From the NCBI RefSeq assembly GCF_000196675.2, contig NC_015312.1, positions 6,774,501 through 6,838,500 of the forward strand: a stretch of DNA of 64,000 bases, given 5' to 3'. A program made the translations under genes and the position numbers. Shown here one piece after another: positions 45,352-53,894 of this stretch. The notes beneath the pieces were generated by a model. That model did no database searches, was not told the origin of the DNA, and was given only the letters and a program-made list of their open reading frames with translations. Each line of letters opens with the position of its first letter. The first letter of the stretch is position 1. This DNA is from Pseudonocardia benzenivorans CB1190. GTDB taxonomy: Bacteria; Actinomycetota; Actinomycetes; Mycobacteriales; Pseudonocardiaceae.

Positions 45352-46302
45352 TCACCGGCGCGCGGCGCATTCGGCGGCGAAGGCGAGCTGCCCGAGGTGG
45401 AACGCCCTCGAGAGCCGGTGGTGGTCGAGGTTGTGGCCGGCGCCGCCCTGGATCCGGGCGTGCACCCACGGGGCCGAGGTGAAGGCCCCGGCGAACGCGG
45501 CCAGCCGCTCCTCGTCGACGATCCACAGCCCGTCGTGTTCGGCGAGCGTGTACTGGACGGGGACGACCACGTCGGCCGCCGGCCGCACGTACGTCGAGGG
45601 CCATCCGTCGACGATCTCCAGCATCTCCGCGAGCGGCAGCGGCGCGACACCCGCCCTGGCCGCGTCCACGGCCTCCTCGTCCACCGTGCCCGCCGGCCCG
45701 TAGAGCAGCGCCCGCCGCTGCGGAGCCGGGAGCTCCACCGGCCCCGCATCGGGCGGCACGCCGTGCCAGGCGTCGACCACGTGGGCCGGCGACCGGTCCC
45801 CGACACCGTGCAACGAGATCCCCAGCAGCGGCCACTCCGGCCTGCGGGCCGCCAGGTGGACCGCGATCGCCGAGCCGATCGAGTGCGAGACCACGACGAC
45901 ACCCGGCCGGGCGCCGCCGCGCTCGCTCCACAGCGCACCGATCGCCTCGTCCAGGACCTCCGCGGAGCGCGCGAACGTGAGCTCGCCCGCCGGCAGCGCG
46001 TCGCTCCCGCCGTACCCCGGCCGGTCGAGCGCGACCACCTCGAAACCCGCTGCCACGCCCACGTCGAGCAGCGAGTGTCCCGGGACGTCGAAATAGCCGG
46101 AGTGGTAGCCGCCGCCGTGCAGGGCCACCACGAGCGGCGAGCCCTCGGCGCCCGGTCCGGTGCCCCGACCCGTGATCCGGCCCGCGGCCGTGCGCAGCTG
46201 CACCGTCGTACGTGCCGTCGTCGTACGTGCCGTCGTCGTACGTTCCGTCGTCGTACGTGCCGGCGTCGTGGATGCCGGCGTCGTGAATGCCATGGTCGTC
46301 AT
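45352..46302 (-). CDS. Alpha/beta hydrolase with Thr-rich repeat N-terminus
   Basis: The 316-residue protein has an alpha/beta-hydrolase fold with oxyanion motif ALHGGGYHSG, nucleophile motif SHSIGS and a terminal histidine in GGAGHNLDHH. The acid position lies near LAEHDG. The first 30 residues are a Thr-rich repeat coded by a 15-bp tandem repeat and are not part of the fold. ATG 46302 overlaps the AraC regulator stop (ATGA), so the two genes form an operon. Substrate unknown; esterase or C-C bond hydrolase is possible. Confidence 0.87.
   Translation of the reverse strand: MTTMAFTTPASTTPARTTTERTTTARTTTARTTVQLRTAAGRITGRGTGPGAEGSPLVVALHGGGYHSGYFDVPGHSLLDVGVAAGFEVVALDRPGYGGSDALPAGELTFARSAEVLDEAIGALWSERGGARPGVVVVSHSIGSAIAVHLAARRPEWPLLGISLHGVGDRSPAHVVDAWHGVPPDAGPVELPAPQRRALLYGPAGTVDEEAVDAARAGVAPLPLAEMLEIVDGWPSTYVRPAADVVVPVQYTLAEHDGLWIVDEERLAAFAGAFTSAPWVHARIQGGAGHNLDHHRLSRAFHLGQLAFAAECAARR
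46205..46291 (-). repeat. 15-bp minisatellite inside hydrolase N-terminus
   Basis: Five full units and one partial unit of GTCGTACGTGCCGTC (plus strand) run from 46205 to 46291, diverging toward the gene start. They encode the ARTTT/ASTTP-type Thr repeats. Copy number should be prone to slippage but stays in frame because the unit is 15 bp. Confidence 0.9.
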
Positions 46303-47309
46303 CCCCTCGTCGTGCGGGGCCGCCCGTCCCGCGCGACACGACGGGCGCCGTGCAGCGTGACGGACGGCGTGATGCCGTAGCGGGCGCGGTAGTCCTGCGC
46401 GAACCGGCCCAGGTGAACGAACCCGCAGGCCAGCGCGACGTCCGCGACCGTCGTCTCGCCCGGGGGACCGGTCAGCATCCGGTGGGCGCGCACGAGCCGC
46501 TGCTCGCGCTGGAAGCCGGTGAGCGAGGTCCCGAACCGCGACCGGAAGCCCTCCTGCAGCGTGCGCAGCGAGACCCCCGCCCTCGCGGCCAGGTCCTCCG
46601 GTCGCAGGGGCGGGATCGGGTCCGCCGCGACGATCTCCGCCACGACACCCGCGGCCCGGTGGCCGCGCGTCCCCCCGCCCCGGGTCAGCGCCGTGGCGTG
46701 GTCGTGCGACTGGGCCAGCAGCAGGGTGGTGACCAGCATGCGCTCCAGCTCGGCGCCGGCGCCCGGCGGCAGGACGCCGCTGTCGAAGCGGTCCACCGTC
46801 GATGCGGCCAGCCGGAGCACCGCGGGCCACGGCGAGTCTCCCGGCACACCCAGGTCGAACGTGAGCCCGCGCGCGGGCGCGGTCCCGATCCGGGAGTACG
46901 CCTGGTCGACGACGATCCGCGGGAGCTTGGCCGCGACCTGTGCGGTCCGGGGGGCGAACCGCAGGCGCAGCCGTTCCCCGGGGGAGATCACGCAGGCCCG
47001 ACCGGCGGCGACCCGGTGCTCCCCGAGGTCGGTCGCGACGTCCATCCCACCGCCCAGCACCAGCAGAACGGTGTAGTAGTCCATCGGGACGCGGCCCGTG
47101 ACCTCCGCCTCGCCCGCGTACACCGCGGAGAGCAGCGTCGACGCGCCGATCGCGACCGCGTACACGCGGGACCCGAACTCCGTCGGACGGGACGCTCGCA
47201 GTCGGTGGGCCGACATCACCCGGCCCGCCACCTCCTCGGCCTCGTCCAGGGCGGTGGTCTGCAGTCGGGCGTGCCTGCGCAGGGGCAGGTGCGGCGACAT
47301 CGTCGTCAT
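46299..47309 (-). CDS. AraC-family transcriptional regulator
   Basis: The 336-residue regulator has an N-terminal cupin-like ligand domain of the AraC_binding_2 type (about residues 20-200) and a C-terminal pair of helix-turn-helices. AARAGVSLRTLQEGFRSRFG and VADVALACGFVHLGRFAQDYRARYG are typical. Relatives control aromatic and hydrocarbon catabolism. The hydrolase gene overlaps its stop, and an aryl-CoA ligase gene ends 51 bases upstream of its start on the same strand, so it is a good candidate regulator of this block. Confidence 0.92.
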   Translation of the reverse strand: MTTMSPHLPLRRHARLQTTALDEAEEVAGRVMSAHRLRASRPTEFGSRVYAVAIGASTLLSAVYAGEAEVTGRVPMDYYTVLLVLGGGMDVATDLGEHRVAAGRACVISPGERLRLRFAPRTAQVAAKLPRIVVDQAYSRIGTAPARGLTFDLGVPGDSPWPAVLRLAASTVDRFDSGVLPPGAGAELERMLVTTLLLAQSHDHATALTRGGGTRGHRAAGVVAEIVAADPIPPLRPEDLAARAGVSLRTLQEGFRSRFGTSLTGFQREQRLVRAHRMLTGPPGETTVADVALACGFVHLGRFAQDYRARYGITPSVTLHGARRVARDGRPRTTRG

Positions 47310-47360
47310 GGCGGTCCTCCGTCGACCCTCACGAAGATCGTCGAGCCGGGCGGGTACCTG

Positions 47361-49022
47361 CTACGTGCGGGCCTGCGGGGCCAGGTCCTCGGCGAGCCGC
47401 CGGAGCCGGATTCGGTCGATCTTGCCGACCTGGCTGACCCGCGGCATCTCGGCCAGCACCTCGATGCGCTCGGGCCACTTGTACTTCGCGACCCCGAGCC
47501 TCTCGAAGTGGGCGCGGACGGCGTCGAGATCGATCTCCGCGCCCTTCCTCGTGACGACGAAGGCACAGGCGCGCTCGCCGAGCCGCTCGTCGGGCATCGC
47601 GACCAGTGCCGCCTCGGAGATCGCGGGGTGCGAGCCGAGCAACAGCTCGATCTCCTCGGTGTTGATCTTCTCACCGCCGCGGCTGATCATGTTCTTGATC
47701 CGGCCCTCGACGGTGTAGCAACGCACGCCCGCGATGGTCCGCTCCGCCATCAGGTCCCCGGTGCGGTAGAACCCGTCGGCGGTGAAGGCCCGACGGTTGT
47801 GCTCGGCCGAGTCGTAGTACCCGAGCAGGGTGTACGGGCCGCGGGTGCAGAGCTCGCCCACCTCGCCGGGCACCACCTCGTCCTCGGTCCCGGGCTCGTA
47901 CAGGCGGACCTCGTCGCCGCTCGAGATCGGGACACCGACGCTGTCGGCCCGCGCGTCGAGCGGGTGGTCGAGCGGCGTGGTGAGGCACAGGCCCTCGCTC
48001 ATCCCGAAGATCTGGCCGGCCCAGACACCGCGTGCGTCCAGCGCGTCGACGTGGGTGCGGGGGACCTTCTTGCCGCTGAAGAGGACCCGCCGCAGGGCGC
48101 CGCCCGCCGTGAGCCCGTCGTCGAGGGCGACGTCGTAGGCGAACGGGCCGAGCAGCAGATCCGTGGCCCGGGTGCGGACCACGAGATCGACCGTGGTCCG
48201 CGCGTCGGGCACGCCGAGGACGAGCGTCGCGCCGACGCTGTGCGGGCCCTGCAGCCCGATGATCACGCCGGCGTTGTGCACGATCGGCATCATGAAGGCC
48301 ATGCGGTCGCCCGGGCCCCAGCCCATCGCCCGGGCGAGGCTCGCGCCGTAGTGCCAGTAGGGAGCCTGCAGGCACGGGATCACCTTGGGCACGCCGGTCG
48401 TGCCGCCGGACAGCTGGAACGCCGCGAGGGACTGCATTCCCAGCCCCGCCTGCACCCCCTCGACGAACGCGCGGGCCTCGGCGGGATCGATGTCGTCCCC
48501 GAGGTGGTCCAGCTCGATCGCGCGCGGGTCGGACGCGGCGCCGTCGGACACCAGGACCGTCCGCTCCACGCCCGCCGCCTGCTCGAACGCGAAGGCGACC
48601 AGGTCGAAACGCGGGTCCGCGGCGGCGACCAGGTGCGCGACGGGTGCCGTCTGACGGGCGATCTCGGAGATCTCGTGGCCGCGGTGCAGCGGCAGCGTGC
48701 AGACCGGCACCAGTCCGGCCTTCAGCAGCGCGTACCAGGCGACCACCGTGTGGACGGTGTTGTGCACCTGCAGCAGCACGGCGCCGCCGGGTACGAGCCC
48801 CAGCCTGTTCAGCCCCGCGGCCCGCTGGTCGCTGGCCCGGTCCAGCTCGGCGAAGGTCAGGCTGTCGGCACCGCAGACCACGGCGTCGGTCGTCGGGTGC
48901 TCGAGCGCGATCGAGTGCAGGTGCTCCGCGATCGTCGGCGGCTGCCAGAAGCCCTCGCGGACGTAGCGGTCCTCGACCTCGGGCGGGTAGCGGACGATCC
49001 TGGCGTCGGAAGCGAGCGTCAT
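47361..49022 (-). CDS. AMP-forming aryl acid-CoA/AMP ligase
   Basis: The 553-residue ANL-superfamily enzyme activates a carboxylic acid as an acyl-AMP, usually then forming a CoA thioester. Motif A3 LSGGTTGVPK (204-213), QIFGMSEGL, the YRTGD region and GRIKNMISRGGEKI are intact. The C-terminal motif VGKIDRIRLR contains the A10 lysine. The sequence is closest by eye to 2,3-dihydroxybenzoate/salicylate-AMP ligases. The neighbouring flavin monooxygenase resembles salicylyl-CoA 5-hydroxylase, which supports an aryl-CoA route (compare the salicylate pathway sdgABC). No carrier protein is nearby, favouring CoA over siderophore use. Confidence 0.88.
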   Translation of the reverse strand: MTLASDARIVRYPPEVEDRYVREGFWQPPTIAEHLHSIALEHPTTDAVVCGADSLTFAELDRASDQRAAGLNRLGLVPGGAVLLQVHNTVHTVVAWYALLKAGLVPVCTLPLHRGHEISEIARQTAPVAHLVAAADPRFDLVAFAFEQAAGVERTVLVSDGAASDPRAIELDHLGDDIDPAEARAFVEGVQAGLGMQSLAAFQLSGGTTGVPKVIPCLQAPYWHYGASLARAMGWGPGDRMAFMMPIVHNAGVIIGLQGPHSVGATLVLGVPDARTTVDLVVRTRATDLLLGPFAYDVALDDGLTAGGALRRVLFSGKKVPRTHVDALDARGVWAGQIFGMSEGLCLTTPLDHPLDARADSVGVPISSGDEVRLYEPGTEDEVVPGEVGELCTRGPYTLLGYYDSAEHNRRAFTADGFYRTGDLMAERTIAGVRCYTVEGRIKNMISRGGEKINTEEIELLLGSHPAISEAALVAMPDERLGERACAFVVTRKGAEIDLDAVRAHFERLGVAKYKWPERIEVLAEMPRVSQVGKIDRIRLRRLAEDLAPQART

Positions 49023-49045
49023 CGCACGTCTCTCTCGTGAGGCGG

Positions 49046-50170
49046 TCAGCGTAGGTCGCGCTCGTAGCCGAGCACCACGTCGCGGTTCCGGCGGCGGAAG
49101 TCGCGGTAGGAGACCCGGCCGGTGCGCATCAGGTACTCCAGCGCGAACTTCGTCGGGTGGGTGATGGTGCGGCCGGGCAGGCCCTCGTACCAGTCGATGC
49201 TCCTCTTGGCCGCGGCCTGGAAGGCGTCCGCGACGGGTTTGCGGGCGCGCTCGAACTCCTTGAGGCCCACCTCGACGTCCCAGCCGGAGCCCGCCAGCGC
49301 CTGAGTGAGATACACCGCGTCGCGCATCGCGAACCGGGTGCCCGATCCGATCGACGGGTGCACGGTGTGCAGCGCGTCCCCGATGAGCACGAGGTTGTGG
49401 TGGGTCCAGTGGCCGCAGCTGAGGAACGTCGTCCGGAACCACGGCGAGTGGTTGCTCCGCAGCGGGGCGCCGTCGAGCGAGTCCGCGAACAGCTGCTCGC
49501 ACAGCGCCCGCGACTCCTCCTCCGTCATGTCGCCGAAGCCGAGCCGGTCGAAGGTCTCCTGGCCGACCTCGACGGTGAAGTTGCTGAGGTCGGGTGAGAA
49601 CTGCGAGGCGTGGCTCATGAGCAGGCCGTGGTCGCTGTTCCGCAGGATGATCGACGGCGGGTAGGCCCTGGGCGTGCCGTACCAGGCCAGCCAGTTCGAA
49701 CCGAGCTCCTCGGTCGGCGCGAAGTGCTCGGCGAACCGTGTCCGGGTCCGACTGTTCACCCCGTCGGCGCCGACCACGAGGTCCCAGTCGCCGAGGTCCG
49801 CCTCGGTGACGGCCGCCTCGGACTCGTGCTCGACGGTCACGCCGGCCTCGCAGGCGATCCGCTCGAGCGCGGCGAGCAGGGCCCAGCGGGCGTTGAGGTA
49901 GCTGCGCCCGACGTGCACCGGGACGTCGGTCCCGTCGAGGCTGAGCACCATCTGCTCGTGGCTCATGCCTGCGGTCAGGGCATCGACGACGTCCGGCGCG
50001 GCGGGCCGCAGCGCCTCGGCGGCGCTCTCGCTGAAGGCCACGCCCCAGCCGTAGGTCACGCCGGGCGGGTTCTGCTCGCGGACGTGGACCGTCGCCGTGG
50101 GGACCTCCCGCTTCGCGAGGAGCGAGAAGAACAGACCGGCGGGCCCGCCGCCCACCACCAGGATCCTCAC
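49046..50170 (-). CDS. FAD-dependent aromatic monooxygenase, salicylyl-CoA hydroxylase-like
   Basis: The 374-residue flavoprotein hydroxylase has the FAD motif VVGGGPAGLFFS (residues 5-16), the DG motif in VVGADGVNSRTR and the second FAD motif LIGDALHTVHPSIGSGTRFAM. It matches the N-terminal hydroxylase part of anthraniloyl-CoA and salicylyl-CoA hydroxylases. GTG 50170 overlaps the stop of the WrbA-like gene (GTGA). It lies directly upstream of the ligase gene, which fits an acid-to-CoA-to-hydroxylated-CoA sequence. The actual ring substrate is not determinable from sequence. Confidence 0.87.
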   Translation of the reverse strand: MRILVVGGGPAGLFFSLLAKREVPTATVHVREQNPPGVTYGWGVAFSESAAEALRPAAPDVVDALTAGMSHEQMVLSLDGTDVPVHVGRSYLNARWALLAALERIACEAGVTVEHESEAAVTEADLGDWDLVVGADGVNSRTRTRFAEHFAPTEELGSNWLAWYGTPRAYPPSIILRNSDHGLLMSHASQFSPDLSNFTVEVGQETFDRLGFGDMTEEESRALCEQLFADSLDGAPLRSNHSPWFRTTFLSCGHWTHHNLVLIGDALHTVHPSIGSGTRFAMRDAVYLTQALAGSGWDVEVGLKEFERARKPVADAFQAAAKRSIDWYEGLPGRTITHPTKFALEYLMRTGRVSYRDFRRRNRDVVLGYERDLR

Positions 50171-50739
50171 AGTCCGGTTCCCTTCCACAGCGCCACCTGC
50201 CGCGCGACGCGCTCGCCGAGCGACGCGGCGGTGCGCAGGTCGCTGTCCTTCATCCCTTCCAGGCCCTGGTCCGAGTTGGACTGGGCCATCGCGCCCGCGT
50301 AGGCGCCCAACCGGTTGAGCTCGGCGTCCGAGCCGGTGCTGCGGCCGTTGCCGTCCGGCAGACCCAGCCCGACCCAGACCATCCCGTGCTGCATCGCGAA
50401 GAGCCACAGCTGCGTCAGGGTGTTGAGCTTGTCCCCCGAGTGCCCGCTGGAGTTGGTGAACCCGGCGGCGAGCTTGCCCTTCCAACTCTGGTCGAGCCAG
50501 ATCTTGGAGCTCGCCTCCATGAACGTCTTGAACACGGCGGAGCCGCTGCCCATATAGGTGGGGGTGCCGAGGACGAGCGCGTCGCACCCGTCGAGCTGTC
50601 GGGGATCGGCGGCCACCTCCTCGGCGAAGTACAGGGCGACCTCGGTCCCGGGGACCGCGGCGGCGCCCTCCCCGACCGCCCGGGCCTGGGCGGCGGTGTG
50701 GCCGTAGCCGCTGTCGTAGACGACTCCGATGGAGCCCAC
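50167..50739 (-). CDS. WrbA-like NAD(P)H:quinone oxidoreductase
   Basis: The 190-residue flavodoxin-fold protein has FMN phosphate-loop sequence YDSGYGHTAAQARAV near the N-terminus. GTPTYMGSGSAVFKTFMEASS and FTNSSGHSGDKLNTL are WrbA-family blocks. Such enzymes reduce quinones by two electrons, avoiding semiquinones. GTG 50739 is preferred because CGAGG lies at proper spacing and an ATG is lacking. It overlaps the next gene by four bases. In this cluster it probably handles quinones formed from dihydroxylated ring intermediates. Confidence 0.9.
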   Translation of the reverse strand: MGSIGVVYDSGYGHTAAQARAVGEGAAAVPGTEVALYFAEEVAADPRQLDGCDALVLGTPTYMGSGSAVFKTFMEASSKIWLDQSWKGKLAAGFTNSSGHSGDKLNTLTQLWLFAMQHGMVWVGLGLPDGNGRSTGSDAELNRLGAYAGAMAQSNSDQGLEGMKDSDLRTAASLGERVARQVALWKGTGL

Positions 50740-50744
50740 GTGGG

Positions 50745-52007
50745 TCACCTCGTTCCGTGTGGTGGTGCGGTGCCGAAGCGCTCCGCGAGCCAGTGGTCGA
50801 CGTGCACGGCGGCGGCGGCGTAACCGGTCGGCTCTCCGTCGGCCACGGGCTGGCCGAAGTGCTGTCCGCGTACGACGTGGTGGGTGAGGTCGGCGGCGCC
50901 GAGGGCGGCGACCATCCGGGCGCCGGCGGCCGGTCGGGCCGCCTGGTCGCCGCTGAACTCGACGTACAGCGTCGGAACGGTCACACCCGGGGCGCAGCGC
51001 ACGAAGTCCGCGCGGGTGTGGTTCGCCGACCACGTCGAGAGCCAGGAGTCGGGGGTGGTGATCCTGCCGAACCCGACGAGCCCGTAGTTGATCAGGTCCG
51101 GCCGGCGCCCGAACAGCGATCCGTAGTGCCGGTCGTTGGGGTCGATCGTCGGGTCCACGTAGGCGGGATCGGCGTCGGTCCGGTAGGTGGTGATGATCCG
51201 CGGGGCCAGCGCCGCCCGCCGATCCTCCGGGTCGCGGCTGCGGCTGTGCCGGGCCCGCGCCTGCGTCGCCTCCTCCGCCGCGGCGACGGCCCGCGCGTCG
51301 ATCCGGGCGATCCGCTCGGCCTGCGCGGCGCGGTACGTGGCGACGAAGTCCGCCGGGTAGCGGCTCGGTTCCGGGGGCGGCGCGAAGCCGTTGCGGGCGG
51401 AGTACATGTCGAGCGCGGGATCCACCGACATCGGGTCCGCCTCGTCGACGACGGACGGGTCGATGCAGTGGCGCAGCACCTGGCCCTGCCCGGGGTGGGG
51501 AGCGAGGAAGATCGCGCCGTCCGGCACGGGCATCCGTGTGCCCGGTAGCGGGACCGGCCGGCCGGCGGGCGTGACGTCGATGCGCCGTTCGGGCTCCAGC
51601 GCGGCCTGCTCGATGTAGAAGGCGGCGAGCGGACCGCCGCCCGAGTGCCCGAACACGAGCACCGAGGTGAAGCCGAGATCGCACAGCCGCGCGTGGCCGG
51701 CGGCGGCGTCGAGCAGGGCCTGCTCGTGCACCAGCGCGATGTCGTTGTTCGGCGATCGGGTGCCCTGGGTCCAGACCGACACGCCCGCCCGCAGGAACAG
51801 CGGGACCATCGGATGGTGGGTCAGCGACTGCCGCGGGTGCATGACGGTGACGACCGTCGTGGCGCCGGCGAGCGCGTGCAGGACCCCCTCGACCGTGGCG
51901 CCGTCCGCGGTGGTGAGCCGATGGACGGAGACCGTGACGCCGGGCGGCGGCGGCGCGGTGTCAACATCGCGCCCGGCGCCGAGACGGTCGACGGCGATCG
52001 GGCTCAC
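50745..52007 (-). CDS. Alpha/beta hydrolase (large, uncharacterised)
   Basis: The 420-residue protein has a nucleophile elbow GHSGGG with S122 and an early VMHPRQSLTHHP strand. An inserted segment of about 150 residues separates the core halves, which makes it longer than typical esterases. A final LRGQHFGQP-like region (VVRGQHFGQPV) supplies a candidate histidine. GTG 52007 lies in a GTGA overlap with the preceding small gene, so translation is coupled. Homologous large hydrolases occur in aromatic-degradation gene sets; the substrate is unknown. Confidence 0.85.
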   Translation of the reverse strand: MSPIAVDRLGAGRDVDTAPPPPGVTVSVHRLTTADGATVEGVLHALAGATTVVTVMHPRQSLTHHPMVPLFLRAGVSVWTQGTRSPNNDIALVHEQALLDAAAGHARLCDLGFTSVLVFGHSGGGPLAAFYIEQAALEPERRIDVTPAGRPVPLPGTRMPVPDGAIFLAPHPGQGQVLRHCIDPSVVDEADPMSVDPALDMYSARNGFAPPPEPSRYPADFVATYRAAQAERIARIDARAVAAAEEATQARARHSRSRDPEDRRAALAPRIITTYRTDADPAYVDPTIDPNDRHYGSLFGRRPDLINYGLVGFGRITTPDSWLSTWSANHTRADFVRCAPGVTVPTLYVEFSGDQAARPAAGARMVAALGAADLTHHVVRGQHFGQPVADGEPTGYAAAAVHVDHWLAERFGTAPPHGTR

Positions 52008-52261
52008 GGCGCCTCGTCGATCGGTTCGACGACGAGCTCGACCTTGTCCCACCGCGCCACGCGACCACCCGCGACGGCGGCGACAGAGCTGTACCAGACC
52101 GCGTTCCGACACCCGGTCGCACCGCGTTCGATCCGGATCCCCCCGGCCGCCTCCACCTCGAGGTACGGCCCGCGGCGGTGGACGGTCGTGTCCGGTTCCT
52201 TGCTCGCGACCTCGGCCAGCGGCCGGAAGTCCGCGACGTCGAGCACGTAGAGGACCGTCAT
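52004..52261 (-). CDS. Small conserved-looking protein, function unknown
   Basis: The 85-residue protein is not assigned to a family. It begins MTVLYVLDVADFRPLAEVA and has alternating strands with a final VELVVEPIDEAP. It overlaps both neighbours by four bases (VOC gene before, hydrolase gene after), which supports it as a real gene within the operon. It has no membrane segment or signal. A role as a small ferredoxin-like-fold accessory protein is possible, but unsupported. Confidence 0.75.
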   Translation of the reverse strand: MTVLYVLDVADFRPLAEVASKEPDTTVHRRGPYLEVEAAGGIRIERGATGCRNAVWYSSVAAVAGGRVARWDKVELVVEPIDEAP

Positions 52262-52860
52262 GCGAACGTCACCTGCTCGGCCTCGCCCATGTAGCGCTCG
52301 GCGATCAGCGTCGCCTTGCGCGCGAAGAACTTCTCCAGCGTCGGCTCGTCCTCGCCCGCCACGTCCATGAGGGCGTCCACGCTGACGTCGGCGTCGATGT
52401 CGTCCTCGATCGTGATCGCCCGCAACGGGCGGGTGATCTCCATGAGGTAGCCGTTGGGGTCGGTCACGTAGATCGACTCGACCGTCTCGTGCCGGACCTG
52501 CAGCTCGCACGGCCAGTCGCTCGCGTCGAGCCGGCGCCGGTACTCCAGCAGGTGCTCCTCGGAGTCCACGTGGATCGCCAGGTGCCGGGCGCGGTGGATC
52601 AGCTCCGGGATCGCCGCGTCCCGGTAGGGCGCGACGCCGAAGTAGTAGAAGAACGCGAGCCGGTCACCGTTGCCGATGTCGAAGAAGAAGTGGATGAAGT
52701 CCGGGTGGTCGCCCGGGCCCCACCCCAGCGCGCAGGTCGCGTGCACGACGGGGAACCCCAGCACGTCCCGGTAGAAGGTGATCGTGGCGCGCGGGTCGAA
52801 GGTGGGGAACGCGGCGTGGTCGACCCCGCGGACCACGTGCGCCTGTTCCGAGATGGACAC
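52258..52860 (-). CDS. VOC-family protein, extradiol dioxygenase-like
   Basis: The 200-residue protein has a vicinal oxygen chelate fold. Candidate metal ligands are H in VDHAAFP near the N-terminus, H in RHLAIHVDS, and E in NGYLMEITRP; this 2-His-1-carboxylate set is that of extradiol ring-cleaving dioxygenases and glyoxalases. A C-terminal helical extension (ADVSVDALMDVAGE onward) is unusual. GTG 52860 has a GGGAGGAG site. It heads the polycistronic run of five overlapping or nearly overlapping genes and diverges in function from the regulator upstream. Ring cleavage is plausible but unproven. Confidence 0.88.
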   Translation of the reverse strand: MSISEQAHVVRGVDHAAFPTFDPRATITFYRDVLGFPVVHATCALGWGPGDHPDFIHFFFDIGNGDRLAFFYYFGVAPYRDAAIPELIHRARHLAIHVDSEEHLLEYRRRLDASDWPCELQVRHETVESIYVTDPNGYLMEITRPLRAITIEDDIDADVSVDALMDVAGEDEPTLEKFFARKATLIAERYMGEAEQVTFA

Positions 52861-52948
52861 CGGATTGCTCCTCCCGCGTCGAACGATGCGGGCACGAGCG
52901 TAGGACGAGGGTGGCAGACACGTCAAGAAACTGACGGACCAGTATCGG

Positions 52949-53677
52949 TCAGCTCTCCTCGCGAAGGAGCCGGGCCAGGTAGTCGAGGTCCTGCTGCAGC
53001 AGGGCGACCGCGCCGAGCGGCGTGGGCGCGGTGGGGCGTCGCTCGTCGACCTGCGCGACCATGGCGAGGGCGTTGGCCGCGATCTGCTCGGCCACCGGCT
53101 CGGCGGGATGTGCGGGGGCCGGGTGGAACCACCAGGCCACCCAGTTGCACATGCCGATGATCGACAACGCCGTGATCCGGCTGTCGAGCGGCCGGAACAC
53201 CCCCGCCGTGACGCCCTCGTCCAGCACCGTCGTGACCTCGCGCAGCACAGCCCGGCGCGAGTCGAGGTGCCGCTCGGCGATCTCGGCGGGCAACGACTGC
53301 TCGCTTCGGTCGAGCGTCCTGAACTGCGCCGGCTGCTCCGCTCGCTGCATGACGAGCGTGTGGACGAGCGTGCGCAGCTTCTCGGCGGGTTCCAGGTCCA
53401 CCCGCTCCCGCACCGCGCGGAGGGTGAGGGCGGCCTCCTGGCTCGTCGCCTCGACCATCGCGACGAGCAGCTCCTCCTTGCTGCGCACGTAGTTGTAGAG
53501 GTTCGGCCTGCTCAGACCCACCGCGTCCGCGACGTCCTGCAGCGTCGTGCCCTCGTAGCCGCGCTCGGCGAAGAGCTGCATCGCCTTCTCGAGGATCTCG
53601 CTCATCATGAGCTTGCGCCGCGGCGCCTGCTTCCGGGGACCCCGGCCGTTGCCACCCCGCTCGACGTCCTCCGTCAC
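52949..53677 (-). CDS. TetR-family regulator
   Basis: The 242-residue protein has a TetR helix-turn-helix (AMQLFAERGYEGTTLQDVADAVGLSRPNLYNYVRSKEELL, quoted in part: FAERGYEGTTLQDVADAVGL) followed by a helical ligand domain of about 150 residues. A basic stretch RKQAPRRKL precedes the domain. GTG 53677 is chosen as a reasonable start; the frame remains open upstream but is low-complexity. It is the first gene of the run leading into the VOC gene (88 bases apart) and probably regulates that cluster. Confidence 0.88.
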   Translation of the reverse strand: MTEDVERGGNGRGPRKQAPRRKLMMSEILEKAMQLFAERGYEGTTLQDVADAVGLSRPNLYNYVRSKEELLVAMVEATSQEAALTLRAVRERVDLEPAEKLRTLVHTLVMQRAEQPAQFRTLDRSEQSLPAEIAERHLDSRRAVLREVTTVLDEGVTAGVFRPLDSRITALSIIGMCNWVAWWFHPAPAHPAEPVAEQIAANALAMVAQVDERRPTAPTPLGAVALLQQDLDYLARLLREES

Positions 53678-53894
53678 CCGGCCACCGTAGACGCCGTCCA
53701 CTCCGGAGACCGGCGGCTCCTCCACGTCGACCCGGCCGCCGCCGGGCCGAGGGGTGACGACCCGACCCGGTCGGCCCGGTGGGCAGGTCAGGCCGTCTCG
53801 CCCCGAATGGACCGAGGATCGCGCAAGCCGGCCCGTGAGTGGCTGTCCGGACCTGTCGGGCACCACGCGGTGACCGGGAACGTCGTCGTGCGCC

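Noticed and set aside
43146..45482. Very long open frame on the plus strand through the transporter and P450 genes
   Set aside because: It is antisense to two clear genes with intact family motifs and reflects high G+C codon bias; its translation is low-complexity.
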